This document shows, in pieces, positions 55,580 to 63,331 of a stretch of 64,000 nucleotides of DNA. The position numbers were made by a program, and so were the translations under genes. How positions within the stretch are numbered: the stretch's first letter is position 1; each line of letters starts with the position of its first letter. The DNA is from Bacillus paramycoides (GTDB lineage Bacteria > Bacillota > Bacilli > Bacillales > Bacillaceae_G). Under the pieces are notes generated by a model. It did no database searches. It worked only from the letters and a program-made list of their open reading frames with translations, and had not been told where the DNA came from. Where the stretch lies: NCBI RefSeq assembly GCF_001884235.1, contig NZ_MAOI01000101.1, positions 168,228 through 232,227 of the forward strand. The letters run 5' to 3'.

Positions 55580-56014
55580 TTAGCAATTCTTTTCGAAAGC
55601 TTGTTCTAAGTTTGTAATAATTTCGTCCATTGTTGCACCTTCAATTTCATGACGGTGAATGAAGTGAACAACTTCTTTTCCTTTTAGTAATGCCATAGAT
55701 GGTGAAGATGGAGGAATTTCTCCGAAGTATTCACGCATTTTCGCGGTAGCATCTTTATCTTGACCTGCAAATACAGTTACAAGATTATCAGGTTGTTTTT
55801 CAGCACGTACAACTGCTTGACCTGCTGATGGACGTGCTAAACCAGCTGCACAACCACAAACAGAGTTTACAACTACTAATGTTGTACCTGATGCATTCTC
55901 CATAAATTCTGTTACAGCTTCTTCTGTAGTTAACTCTTCAAATCCAGAACGCACTAGCTCTTGGCGCATTGGAATTACCATTTGACGCATGTATTCTTCA
56001 TATGCATTTGACAT
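55580..56014 (-). CDS. brxA: Bacilliredoxin BrxA (YphP)
   Basis: A 144-residue thioredoxin-fold protein that I recognise as BrxA/YphP from VPMRQELVRSGFEELTT, VVVNSVCGCAAGLARPSAGQAV (active-site Cys53-Gly-Cys55), FAGQDKDATAKMREYFGEIPPSSPSMALLKGKEVVHFIHRHEIEG. Bacilliredoxins remove bacillithiol from S-bacillithiolated proteins, such as OhrR and MetE, during thiol stress. It starts behind GGAGAGA and lies between the methyltransferase and a DCC-type redox gene. Confidence 0.95.
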   Translation of the reverse strand: MSNAYEEYMRQMVIPMRQELVRSGFEELTTEEAVTEFMENASGTTLVVVNSVCGCAAGLARPSAGQAVVRAEKQPDNLVTVFAGQDKDATAKMREYFGEIPPSSPSMALLKGKEVVHFIHRHEIEGATMDEIITNLEQAFEKNC

Positions 56015-56097
56015 CTTGTAATCTCTCCTTCAACTTTCATTCCAAATTTATCATATCACGCTCTATTAATAGGTGCAAAAGAAAGATAGTGATGTCT

Positions 56098-56481
56098 CTA
56101 TTTTTTTAATGGGATTTCACAAACCCCTTCACGGCAATGACCTACGGGTACAAGTTTTCTATTATTAGCAATATAATCATATACTTTACTTCCAAATCCA
56201 AGAGCTATCGATAGCTTAATGCAAGGAACTGCAAACCAAAAAGACGGGACAGCCTTTGCTAAGACGTATATACTATGAATGCCATCGTACCATTTATTGT
56301 TTTTTAATATATACAGTCTTTGTTCCATCTTGCTCTGTAATTCTTCAGAAAGTTCGTATTGATCCACTACCTCTTTATCTCGAAATGAAACAAATTTCAT
56401 CTTGCCCTTTTTATCTACTTTTTTCGTACGGTCTGCCACTGCCGTGCACATCGGACACCAACTATCATAGAAAACAATCAT
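56098..56481 (-). CDS. DUF393 (DCC-family) thiol-disulfide oxidoreductase-like protein
   Basis: A 127-residue protein. FYDSWCPMC near the N-terminus (CxxC-type redox site, the DCC motif variant), KKGKMKFVSFRDKEVV, then YDGIHSIYVLAKAVP and a C-terminal CREGVCEIP pair of Cys. Members are linked to redox chemistry; the partner is unknown. Separated by only 3 bases from the ypgR gene upstream and close to brxA, so redox repair is a shared theme. Confidence 0.8.
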   Translation of the reverse strand: MIVFYDSWCPMCTAVADRTKKVDKKGKMKFVSFRDKEVVDQYELSEELQSKMEQRLYILKNNKWYDGIHSIYVLAKAVPSFWFAVPCIKLSIALGFGSKVYDYIANNRKLVPVGHCREGVCEIPLKK

Positions 56482-56484
56482 AAA

Positions 56485-57612
56485 TTATTCTCCTTTACGA
56501 GACTCCGTCATTTGCTTCCATACAGAACCTTTTGCTTCTTCGCCGCCTTCAATACGTTCTAAAGCTAAACGTGCTTGCATCGCTACTTCAAACTCTGGAT
56601 CATCTTGCGCTGCTTTTAGTGCTGGAATTGCACTTTCATCACCAAGTTCAAATAAGAACATTGCTGCACGCCAGCGTACTAATTTACTTGAATCTTTCAG
56701 AGATTTAATCATAACGAACATCGCTGCTGGGTCACCTACGTCTGATAAGCAATCCCCTGCTGTACGGCGAACACTTACAGAACGATCTAATAACGCCTTA
56801 TATAATAACGGCAATACTTCATCACCTTTTACCATACCTAAATATGCTGTTGCTAAGCGGCGGATAGATACTTTCTCATCATCTAACGCCTTTTTCAATA
56901 CTGGAATATCTTCTTCAGTAGGATCCATTTGTTCTAAAGCTGCAAAACGTTTTTTCCAATCAGAATCTTCCATCATCTCTTCTGTTACTTTATATGGCTC
57001 ACGCTTTTGAATCGTTACTTCAATAGCACCTGCTTGATCTAATAATTCTTTAACCGTTTGATTTACACGTTCTTCTGAATAAGCAGCGACAAGTTCTTCT
57101 ACTACTTCTTTCCCGATTTCTTCAAAATTACCGTAACGTGTACTTTGCTCTACCCATTTACGCTCTTTCACAACGTTAGGTGCAGACATTTGCACTTTCA
57201 TAATTGATTCTTTAAAACGATCAGGTAAGCCAACACGCTCTTCTGTCGTTCCATCTGTTAACTTCACTTGCATCGGAATAGTAAAGAACATTTGAACAAA
57301 CACTTTCACTTCTCCAAAATGAGAAAGTTGCTGTTCTTCACTTTCTTCCACTATTTCTTCACCGAAAACGGTACGAACTTGTTGTAATAAAACTTTCCAG
57401 TCATACTTCGCATTTCTCTCTACTGCTAAAAAGTCTGCTACATGATACACACCTTTAATGCCTTCAATTTTCAAAATTTCTTGTACTTGTACGGGTGCTT
57501 GTTCTTTATTTTCATTTGTATAATTATTACGTGCTCCTGATGGTAATACTTCATTCAAAATAACTTTCATTGTATTCGGACTTGGCGTCGGTTCAATTGC
57601 TTTAATCTTCAC
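56485..57612 (-). CDS. ypgR: YpgR/CvfC family protein (HEAT-repeat)
   Basis: A 375-residue protein of the conserved virulence factor C/YpgR family. Residues about 1-80 form a NifU-like (Scaffold-Nfu N-terminal) domain: KAIEPTPSPNTMKVILNEVLPSG...IKGVYHVADFLAVERN. Residues about 220-370 are HEAT repeats (VSIRRLATAYLGMVKGDEVLPLLYKAL, VSVRRTAGDCLSDVGDPAAMF). Staphylococcal CvfC affects virulence; the mechanism is unknown. Start is GTG at 57612 behind AAGGAGAG. Likely cotranscribed with the DCC gene. Confidence 0.85.
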   Translation of the reverse strand: MKIKAIEPTPSPNTMKVILNEVLPSGARNNYTNENKEQAPVQVQEILKIEGIKGVYHVADFLAVERNAKYDWKVLLQQVRTVFGEEIVEESEEQQLSHFGEVKVFVQMFFTIPMQVKLTDGTTEERVGLPDRFKESIMKVQMSAPNVVKERKWVEQSTRYGNFEEIGKEVVEELVAAYSEERVNQTVKELLDQAGAIEVTIQKREPYKVTEEMMEDSDWKKRFAALEQMDPTEEDIPVLKKALDDEKVSIRRLATAYLGMVKGDEVLPLLYKALLDRSVSVRRTAGDCLSDVGDPAAMFVMIKSLKDSSKLVRWRAAMFLFELGDESAIPALKAAQDDPEFEVAMQARLALERIEGGEEAKGSVWKQMTESRKGE

Positions 57613-57830
57613 GTAAATAAACTCTCCTTTATTGCATGTTCTTAGCTGTATTGTAACATGTTATCCCTCTATACTCCTACTCGGATGCTTAATTTTACTA
57701 CTTTCTTCCCACCATCATACTTTTTCATTCTTTCTTTTTCTTTATATAGAATAATAAAGTTTCTATAGTGCTTAAAGAAAAGAATATATCTTTTTTAGTG
57801 GACTATATCCTATACGCGTAAGTTTACTGA

Positions 57831-57983
57831 TTGCAAAATAATTCAAATGGAAGTGCTGAAGACCGACAGACTGTAGATAAGATATGGGAGAATGTACTGA
57901 CTGATAGTGGCCTCGCCCCTATTGATGTCCATACTCCATTATGATTGTGGAATCGTACAGGTTTCCCACAAATTTCAAGCTGA
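57831..57983 (+). pseudogene. Remnant of an unidentified protein-coding gene
   Basis: The plus strand is open from 57831 and reads ...GSAEDRQTVDKIWENVLTDS...APIDVHTP, with a TGA at 57942-57944, then LWNRTGFPQ and another stop at 57981. Shifting frame after 57960 gives FPTNFKLRNITKQH, consistent with an additional frameshift. No start, no RBS. The composition looks protein-coding but I cannot name the family; a secreted-toxin tail is possible. Confidence 0.4.
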
Positions 57984-58058
57984 GAAACATTACGAAGCAA
58001 CACCTAATAAAAATACTTTTCACCACATTCTTCCGAACCTATTGTTTAAAGTCCCATT

Positions 58059-58397
58059 TTATTGCGATGCCCCCTCCCTCCTTCTCTCTAAAAATGTAAT
58101 GCTCTCAATTACAACTTCAGTTCTATATATTCTCTTTCCCTGTTCATCATCGTAATTACTCGTATGAATACGCCCAGTAACCCCAACAAGGGACCCCTTC
58201 GTACAATATTCAGTTACATTTTCAGCCGATTTTCGCCAAACGACACAATTTATAAAATCCACTTGTTGTTCACCTAAACTATTTCGAAACCCCCTATTCA
58301 CCGCAACACATATTCGTGCATAAGCCACTCCTTGTTTTGTGTAGTATAATTCCGGCTCCTTTGTCAATCTACCGATTAATACAACTCGATTCATCAT
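58059..58397 (-). CDS. ssbB: Single-stranded DNA-binding protein SsbB
   Basis: A 112-residue SSB with an OB fold: [34 protein letters not shown] (strand 1-2), [39 protein letters not shown] and [15 protein letters not shown]. It lacks the acidic C-terminal tip of SsbA, which identifies it as the short competence-type SsbB (YwpH, 113 aa in B. subtilis) that binds incoming DNA during transformation. The RBS GAGGTGG is directly downstream of a perfect 14-bp inverted repeat. No clear ComK box (A4-N5-T4 pair) was seen by eye. Confidence 0.92.
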   Translation of the reverse strand: MMNRVVLIGRLTKEPELYYTKQGVAYARICVAVNRGFRNSLGEQQVDFINCVVWRKSAENVTEYCTKGSLVGVTGRIHTSNYDDEQGKRIYRTEVVIESITFLERRREGASQ

Positions 58398-58411
58398 AAG
58401 TTATACCACCT

Positions 58412-58446
58412 CACACATTTTTCTTCATTGTAAAGAAAAATGTGTG
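58412..58446 (-). repeat. Perfect 14-base inverted repeat just upstream of ssbB RBS
   Basis: CACACATTTTTCTT (58412-58425) and AAGAAAAATGTGTG (58433-58446) with a 7-base loop. In the ssbB 5' leader it would form a hairpin ending 1-2 bases before the GAGGTGG RBS; alternatively a repressor site. Confidence 0.7.
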
Positions 58447-58509
58447 AAAGGTAAAAATTGCAAAATGGTATGTTTGTAAATAAAATTACTTATTTTATAC
58501 CTTATAAAA

Positions 58510-58551
58510 GTAAAAAAGAAACCTTACATGTTTCAAACATATAGGGTTTCA
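58510..58551 (-). terminator. Terminator of the DUF4318-like gene
   Basis: Minus-strand imperfect hairpin GAAACCCTATATGTTT / AAACATGTAAGGTTTC followed by CTTTTTT. Confidence 0.7.
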
Positions 58552-58558
58552 AAATTTT

Positions 58559-58813
58559 TTACACTTCGCTACAAGAAATATAATATCCCCCACGAGCCAA
58601 CTTAACTTCAGCACGATAAAGTACATTTTCTAAATAAAAAATAATCGGTTTTACTTTACTCTCAAACTTTAGTTGTTCATTACACTCAGTCGCGTATCTA
58701 TCAATAGCCGAACAAATCACTTCCGTCGATGGATACGTTAAAGCGTCATCTAGTTCTATGAAAAAACTTTTAGAAAATAGTTTTTTCATAATCCCTTTTT
58801 TCTCTTTCATCAT
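58559..58813 (-). CDS. Small protein, DUF4318-like
   Basis: An 84-residue soluble protein. KSFFIELDDALTYPSTEVICSAIDRYATE...KPIIFYLENVLYRAEVKLARGGYYISCSEV fits what I remember of DUF4318 proteins of Bacillus (about 80 residues). Function unknown. RBS GAAGGGGATGGAA before the ATG at 58813. It lies between ssbB and the Bax-inhibitor gene on the same strand with its own terminator. Confidence 0.6.
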   Translation of the reverse strand: MMKEKKGIMKKLFSKSFFIELDDALTYPSTEVICSAIDRYATECNEQLKFESKVKPIIFYLENVLYRAEVKLARGGYYISCSEV

Positions 58814-58871
58814 ATTCCATCCCCTTCAATTCGAGTCGATATTATACCATGTTGTCAATTTATCTTTGAAA

Positions 58872-58908
58872 ATAAAAAAATCCTGCACATTTCATGCAGG
58901 ATTTTTTC
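58872..58908 (-). terminator. Terminator of the Bax-inhibitor-1 gene
   Basis: Minus-strand AATCCTGCAT / ATGTGCAGGATT hairpin with a T7 run. Confidence 0.85.
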
Positions 58909-58909
58909 A

Positions 58910-59641
58910 TTAGTCATTTTTCGTAAAGTAAGAAACAAAACGAAGAATTTCTAAGTATAACCATACTAGAGTCATCATTAGACCCATTGCACTGTACCAT
59001 TCCATATATTTTGGAGCTTGGCTACGTGCACCACTTTCGATTAAATCGAAATCTAGTAATAAATTTAATGCAGCAACTACGATAACAACTGCACTAATGA
59101 TAATACCAATTGTACCACCTTGGTGAATATACGGAACAGTTACACCGAACATGTTTAGTAAGAATACGATTAAATACATAACCATAATTCCCATTGTCGC
59201 CGCAATTACACCTGTACGGAATTTATCAGTTACTTTTACTACGCGCGTTGCATATAAAACTAACATCGCAAATAGAATAGAAATTGTTAGTAATACAGCG
59301 TTTAAAACGATAGTATCGCCAAATTTCATTGTATAAACCGCTGAAATACTTCCTAACACTACCCCTTCTACCGCTGCATAGATTGGCGCACCGATAGGTG
59401 ATATGCGCGGGAAGAATATAGACGCAAACGCAACGATTGCCGCAATAACTAAAGCACCAATTAATACTGGCATCTTCATCGTACCTTGCGTCATCTGTAT
59501 GTATGAATAGACAGACGTTGCAAGCAGTAAGATAAGCATGATAAACGTTTTGCCTACTGTTCCGCCAATAGTCATCGCAGAAGCATTTGCTCCTTCTTTA
59601 CGGAATGCCTCTTTTTTCAACATTGGATTAGATGTTCTCAT
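58910..59641 (-). CDS. Bax inhibitor-1/YccA family membrane protein
   Basis: A 243-residue integral membrane protein with seven TM segments. NPMLKKEAFRKEGANASAMTIGGTVGKTFIMLILLLATSVYSYIQM at the start and the LVWLYLEILRFVSYF end are those of the YccA/BI-1-like group (DUF4870-related 'Bax inhibitor-1/YccA'). Relatives are leak channels for Ca2+ or partners of FtsH; the Bacillus role is not known. The ATG at 59641 is set by GGAGGGGG; the extension to 59701 lies upstream of that RBS. Confidence 0.88.
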   Translation of the reverse strand: MRTSNPMLKKEAFRKEGANASAMTIGGTVGKTFIMLILLLATSVYSYIQMTQGTMKMPVLIGALVIAAIVAFASIFFPRISPIGAPIYAAVEGVVLGSISAVYTMKFGDTIVLNAVLLTISILFAMLVLYATRVVKVTDKFRTGVIAATMGIMVMYLIVFLLNMFGVTVPYIHQGGTIGIIISAVVIVVAALNLLLDFDLIESGARSQAPKYMEWYSAMGLMMTLVWLYLEILRFVSYFTKND

Positions 59642-59717
59642 TTTTCCCCCTCCTAAAATAGGTTCTACCAATAGTGTAAAGTTTTTCTCTTTACTTTTCA
59701 ATATATGCAGCTTGTTT

Positions 59718-61613
59718 TTATTTTAATCCTTCAACGATGTCTGATAGTTCACTCCATCTTTCCATCGTTTTTTCTAGCTCTTCTTCTGTTTTCTGCTGTG
59801 CTTCAGATAATTCTTGTGCCTTTGTAAAGTCAGATCCAACTTTCGCAAGTTCTTCTCCAATTGACTCAAGTTTCTCTTCTAGTTCGGCAATTGTATCTTC
59901 AATTGTTTCCCATTCACGTTGTTCATTGTATGAAAGTTTACGTTTACGTTGTTGTTTTGGAGCTTCTTCTACTACTTTTTTCTCTTTTTGAACTTCCGCT
60001 TTCTCAATAAGTTCTTTCGTTTTTTCCATTTCTAAATAATCTGTATAACTACCTAGGAACTCACGCACTTCGCCTCCACCAGTAAAGATGAACAGTTCAT
60101 CTACTACTTTATCTAAGAAATAACGGTCATGCGATACAGTTAAAACGACACCTGGGAAATCTTCTAAATAATCTTCCAGTACTGTTAATGTTTGTGTATC
60201 TAGATCATTCGTAGGTTCATCAAGTAATAGTACGTTTGGTTCTCCCATTAAAATACGTAATAAATATAAACGTCTTCTTTCACCACCAGATAGTTTACCA
60301 AGCGGTGTACCATGTGAATGCGTCGGGAATAAGAAACGTTCTAACATTTGAGATGCACCAATTACTTTTCCATCTGTTGTATGAATAACTTCTGCAATCT
60401 CTTTAATGTATTCAATCATACGCTGATTTAAATTCATCTCTTCATTTTCTTGCGTATAATAAGCAACTTTTACAGTTTGTCCTACTTCAACTTCACCACT
60501 ATCAGGAGATAACTTGCCTGCAAGCATATTTAATAGAGAAGATTTCCCGCTTCCATTCGCCCCAATAATTCCGATACGATCGCCTGGTTTCACAATATGA
60601 TTAAAATTATGTAGTACCGTCTTATCGCCAAATTTTTTCGTTACATCTTTTAACTCAAGTACTTTCTTTCCTAGACGACTTCCACTTAGTGCAATATCAA
60701 CTGACTGTTTTGCAGCTGGTCCTTCTTGTCCCTTTAGCTCATCAAAACGCTGAATACGCGCCTTTTGTTTCGTAGAACGGGCTTTTGCACCACGGCGAAT
60801 CCAAGCAAGTTCACGACGATATAAATTTTGGCGTTTTGATTCTTGTGCCGATTCTTGCTCTTCACGAAGTGCTTTCGCTTCTAAAAATGTACTATAGTTT
60901 CCTTCGTAGCTATATAGTTTACCGTTATCTAATTCAAAAATACGGTTTGTCACACGATCTAAGAAATAACGATCATGGGTTACAAGTAATACCGCACCTG
61001 TATATCTTGCTAGATATTCTTCTAACCATTCAACTGTCTCATGGTCAAGATGGTTCGTAGGCTCGTCTAAAATTAATAGATCAGGTGTTTCAATAAAACA
61101 TTGTGCCATTGCGATACGTTTTTTCTGTCCACCAGATAAATTTCCAACAGTTGCAGTGAAATCTGTAATTCCTAATTTCGTTAGAAGAGATTTCGCACTT
61201 GCATTTGCTTCCCATGCACTCATTGCATCCATACGTTGCTGCACTGCAAATAATTGTTCCTGTACTTTTTCATTACTTGGATCTTTTTCGATATTTAATA
61301 ATGCTTTTTCATAATCACGAAGAAGACGAATTAAAGGTGTATCACCATGGAACACTTGCTCTAATACTGTTAGTTTTTCATCAAACTCTGGTTGCTGTGA
61401 TAAATAACTAATTGTATAACCACGTGAATGCGTCATATCACCTGTATCAGGAGTTTCTAACCCTGCAATAATTTTTAATAATGTCGATTTACCAGTACCG
61501 TTTACACCAATAATTCCGACACGTTGTCCTTCTGTAATACTACATGATAATCCATCAAATAACGGTTTTTCTCCGTATGATTTCGATAAGTTCTCCACAG
61601 TTAACATTTTCAT
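59718..61613 (-). CDS. yfmR: ABC-F ATPase, YfmR/Uup-type
   Basis: A 631-residue ABC-F protein with two ABC domains. Domain 1: Walker A GVNGTGKST, signature LSGGQKKRIA, Walker B LLILDEPTNHLD. A linker with the basic P-site tRNA-interaction motif (RRELAWIRRGAKARSTKQKARIQRF) follows. Domain 2: Walker A GANGSGKSS, LSGGERRRLY, LLLDEPTNDLD. The C-terminal coiled coil (ETIEDTIAELEEKLESIGEELAKV) is of the Uup/YfmR type. These factors act on stalled ribosomes. The start overlaps the ypgQ stop codon (ATGA at 61613), so translation is coupled. Confidence 0.88.
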   Translation of the reverse strand: MKMLTVENLSKSYGEKPLFDGLSCSITEGQRVGIIGVNGTGKSTLLKIIAGLETPDTGDMTHSRGYTISYLSQQPEFDEKLTVLEQVFHGDTPLIRLLRDYEKALLNIEKDPSNEKVQEQLFAVQQRMDAMSAWEANASAKSLLTKLGITDFTATVGNLSGGQKKRIAMAQCFIETPDLLILDEPTNHLDHETVEWLEEYLARYTGAVLLVTHDRYFLDRVTNRIFELDNGKLYSYEGNYSTFLEAKALREEQESAQESKRQNLYRRELAWIRRGAKARSTKQKARIQRFDELKGQEGPAAKQSVDIALSGSRLGKKVLELKDVTKKFGDKTVLHNFNHIVKPGDRIGIIGANGSGKSSLLNMLAGKLSPDSGEVEVGQTVKVAYYTQENEEMNLNQRMIEYIKEIAEVIHTTDGKVIGASQMLERFLFPTHSHGTPLGKLSGGERRRLYLLRILMGEPNVLLLDEPTNDLDTQTLTVLEDYLEDFPGVVLTVSHDRYFLDKVVDELFIFTGGGEVREFLGSYTDYLEMEKTKELIEKAEVQKEKKVVEEAPKQQRKRKLSYNEQREWETIEDTIAELEEKLESIGEELAKVGSDFTKAQELSEAQQKTEEELEKTMERWSELSDIVEGLK

Positions 61614-62257
61614 ATTTGCGCATTCCACTCTTTCATAAATTGTTCAATAAACTCTTCCATATAACGATGACGTACTTCAGCCTCTCGTTTTGCTGCGTTC
61701 GTGTTCATTAAGTCTTTTAGTTTTAAAAGTTTTTCATAAAAATGATTTAAAGATGGATCGTTATTTTTTCGGTATTCATCTTTCGTCATCACTTCACGAG
61801 GAGGAATATTTGGATCATACATTAATCTCCCTTTCGCTCCTCCGTATGCAAACGTACGAGCTATTCCAATTGCACCAAGAGCGTCTAAACGATCCGCATC
61901 TTGAACAATTTCCCCTTCAATTGATTCCACTTTGCCACCATGGCCACCCTTAAAGGACATATTCGCAATAATGTGGAGAATATGTTTACTTTCCTCTTGT
62001 TCAACATGTAAATCTTCTAACCAATCAGAAACTTTTTTCATTCCTGCCTCTTCACTCTCATTTAACTTCTCATCTGCTACATCGTGAAGTAATGCCGCCA
62101 TTTCAATTATAAAACGATTTCCCCCTTCTTGCTCGGATAAAGAAATCGCCAATTTATGTACTCGTTCAATATGATACCAATCATGCCCACTCGCATCTTT
62201 TTCTAAAATATGTTTTACGAAAGTTATTGTTTTTTGAATTTTTTCTTGTTTTATCAT
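61610..62257 (-). CDS. ypgQ: HD-domain pyrophosphohydrolase YpgQ
   Basis: A 215-residue HD phosphohydrolase that I recognise as the YpgQ/YedJ family: ASGHDWYHIERVHKLAISLSE (first His of HD), MAALLHDVADEKL (HD pair), then IVQDADRLDALGAIGIARTFAYGG (final Asp). B. subtilis YpgQ hydrolyses nucleoside triphosphates to pyrophosphate. ATG at 62257 follows GGGTGAAG; the extension upstream to 62296 has no RBS. It lies head of a two-gene operon with yfmR and, as in B. subtilis, not far from ypgR. Confidence 0.88.
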   Translation of the reverse strand: MIKQEKIQKTITFVKHILEKDASGHDWYHIERVHKLAISLSEQEGGNRFIIEMAALLHDVADEKLNESEEAGMKKVSDWLEDLHVEQEESKHILHIIANMSFKGGHGGKVESIEGEIVQDADRLDALGAIGIARTFAYGGAKGRLMYDPNIPPREVMTKDEYRKNNDPSLNHFYEKLLKLKDLMNTNAAKREAEVRHRYMEEFIEQFMKEWNAQI

Positions 62258-62300
62258 TTTATCTTCACCCAGTTTCTTATTGTAACACGCCCGCATTTTT

Positions 62301-62333
62301 TCATCACATATTTTCTTGTCCGCCCATACACTA
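62301..62333 (+). promoter_or_regulatory. Sigma-E/sigma-K-like sporulation promoter
   Basis: CATACACTA at 62325-62333 matches the sigma-E/K -10 (CATA-NNN-TA) with a TCATCACATATT region about 14-16 bases upstream as -35. The AAGGAGG RBS and ATG at 62367 follow at proper distance. Confidence 0.55.
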
Positions 62334-62366
62334 GGTGGTAGGCATCATCATGAAGGAGGAATAAAA

Positions 62367-63254
62367 ATGTTCTATAATAATCAACCGCCTTACCCACAAC
62401 AACCATTTTCCCCTCAACATCAGGATCAAAGATATGCAGAACAACATGGGGAGAAAGAAACACAACATCAAGAACCCCCATACGAACAAAATCCATACGC
62501 AACTCCGCAAAATCAAGAAGCTGAATATCAACAAAACCCTTATGACACACGTCAAAGTACAAATACAGAATACCCACAAAATCCATATGAAACAAGCCAA
62601 AATCTAAGCCCTGAATATCCACAAAATCCATATGTAGCACCACAAAATCAAGAACAACAAAATCCATATGAAACACATCCAAATTATGAATATCCTCAAA
62701 ATCCATATGTGGCACAACAAAATCAAGAACGACAATATCAGCAAAATCCATATGAAACTCAGCATACTCAAGAACAACAATATCGACAAAATCCACAGGC
62801 AACTCAGCATATACAAGAACAACAATATCAACAAAATCCATACGTATCTCAGCCACAACAACCGCAATACCAACAACAAATGTATCAACCAAACTCCGAT
62901 TCACGTGTCTCACCACCTGCACCACCAACAATTGATCCGACGCAACCACAAATTTTACCTCCAGGACCAACGTTAGATACTACACAGCCACAAATTTCAC
63001 CTCCAGGACCAATTACAGAACCAACACAACAACAAATCCAACAAGTTGTCGGCACACAGTTTTTAACTTTAAAGAAACCTGTACTAGATTTCGTAAAACC
63101 TTGGGTAGATTACGGTTTAAATGAAGCAAAACAAACATCACACCAACACGCTTTAACGGAAGTTGCTGCTATTATGTTCTTAGTTGGAAAAGGATTCAAC
63201 CCGACGATTGCTCATTACATTGTAGAATCTTGGGAGAAGAATGAGCAGTTTTAA
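62367..63254 (+). CDS. Q/N/P/Y-rich repeat protein, probable spore coat or exosporium protein
   Basis: A 295-residue protein. Residues about 40-180 are repeats of the type Q-N-P-Y-E/V-T/A-x-Q-N with intervening Glu/Gln/Tyr units; residues 180-225 are P/T-rich. The last 70 residues are a compact helical segment (TLKKPVLDFVKPWVDYGLNEAKQTSHQHALTEVAAIMFLVGKGFNPTIAHYIVESW), repeat-free. No signal peptide. The strong RBS GGAGG and a mother-cell sigma-like promoter suggest sporulation-time expression. ATG at 62367 is chosen over 62316, which lies upstream of the promoter -10. The family is not recognised with confidence. Confidence 0.75.
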   Translation: MFYNNQPPYPQQPFSPQHQDQRYAEQHGEKETQHQEPPYEQNPYATPQNQEAEYQQNPYDTRQSTNTEYPQNPYETSQNLSPEYPQNPYVAPQNQEQQNPYETHPNYEYPQNPYVAQQNQERQYQQNPYETQHTQEQQYRQNPQATQHIQEQQYQQNPYVSQPQQPQYQQQMYQPNSDSRVSPPAPPTIDPTQPQILPPGPTLDTTQPQISPPGPITEPTQQQIQQVVGTQFLTLKKPVLDFVKPWVDYGLNEAKQTSHQHALTEVAAIMFLVGKGFNPTIAHYIVESWEKNEQF

Positions 63255-63283
63255 TCTTATTCATTTTGTGTTAAATAAAACTA

Positions 63284-63331
63284 TAAAAGTGTCACAAATG
63301 CCTGTTATACAAGCATTTGTGACACTTTTTC
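63284..63331 (+). terminator. Terminator of the repeat-protein gene
   Basis: Perfect 17-base arms AAAAGTGTCACAAATGC / GCATTTGTGACACTTTT (63285-63301, 63313-63329). Confidence 0.88.

Noticed and set aside
58398-58500. ComK box upstream of ssbB
   Set aside because: A-rich and T-rich tracts are present but none fits A4-N5-T4 with the required spacing.
62254-62970. 238-residue minus-strand ORF and other ORFs over the repeat protein
   Set aside because: Generated by the CCATATG/AAAATC repeats; no family match and no RBS. The plus-strand gene has a promoter, RBS and terminator.
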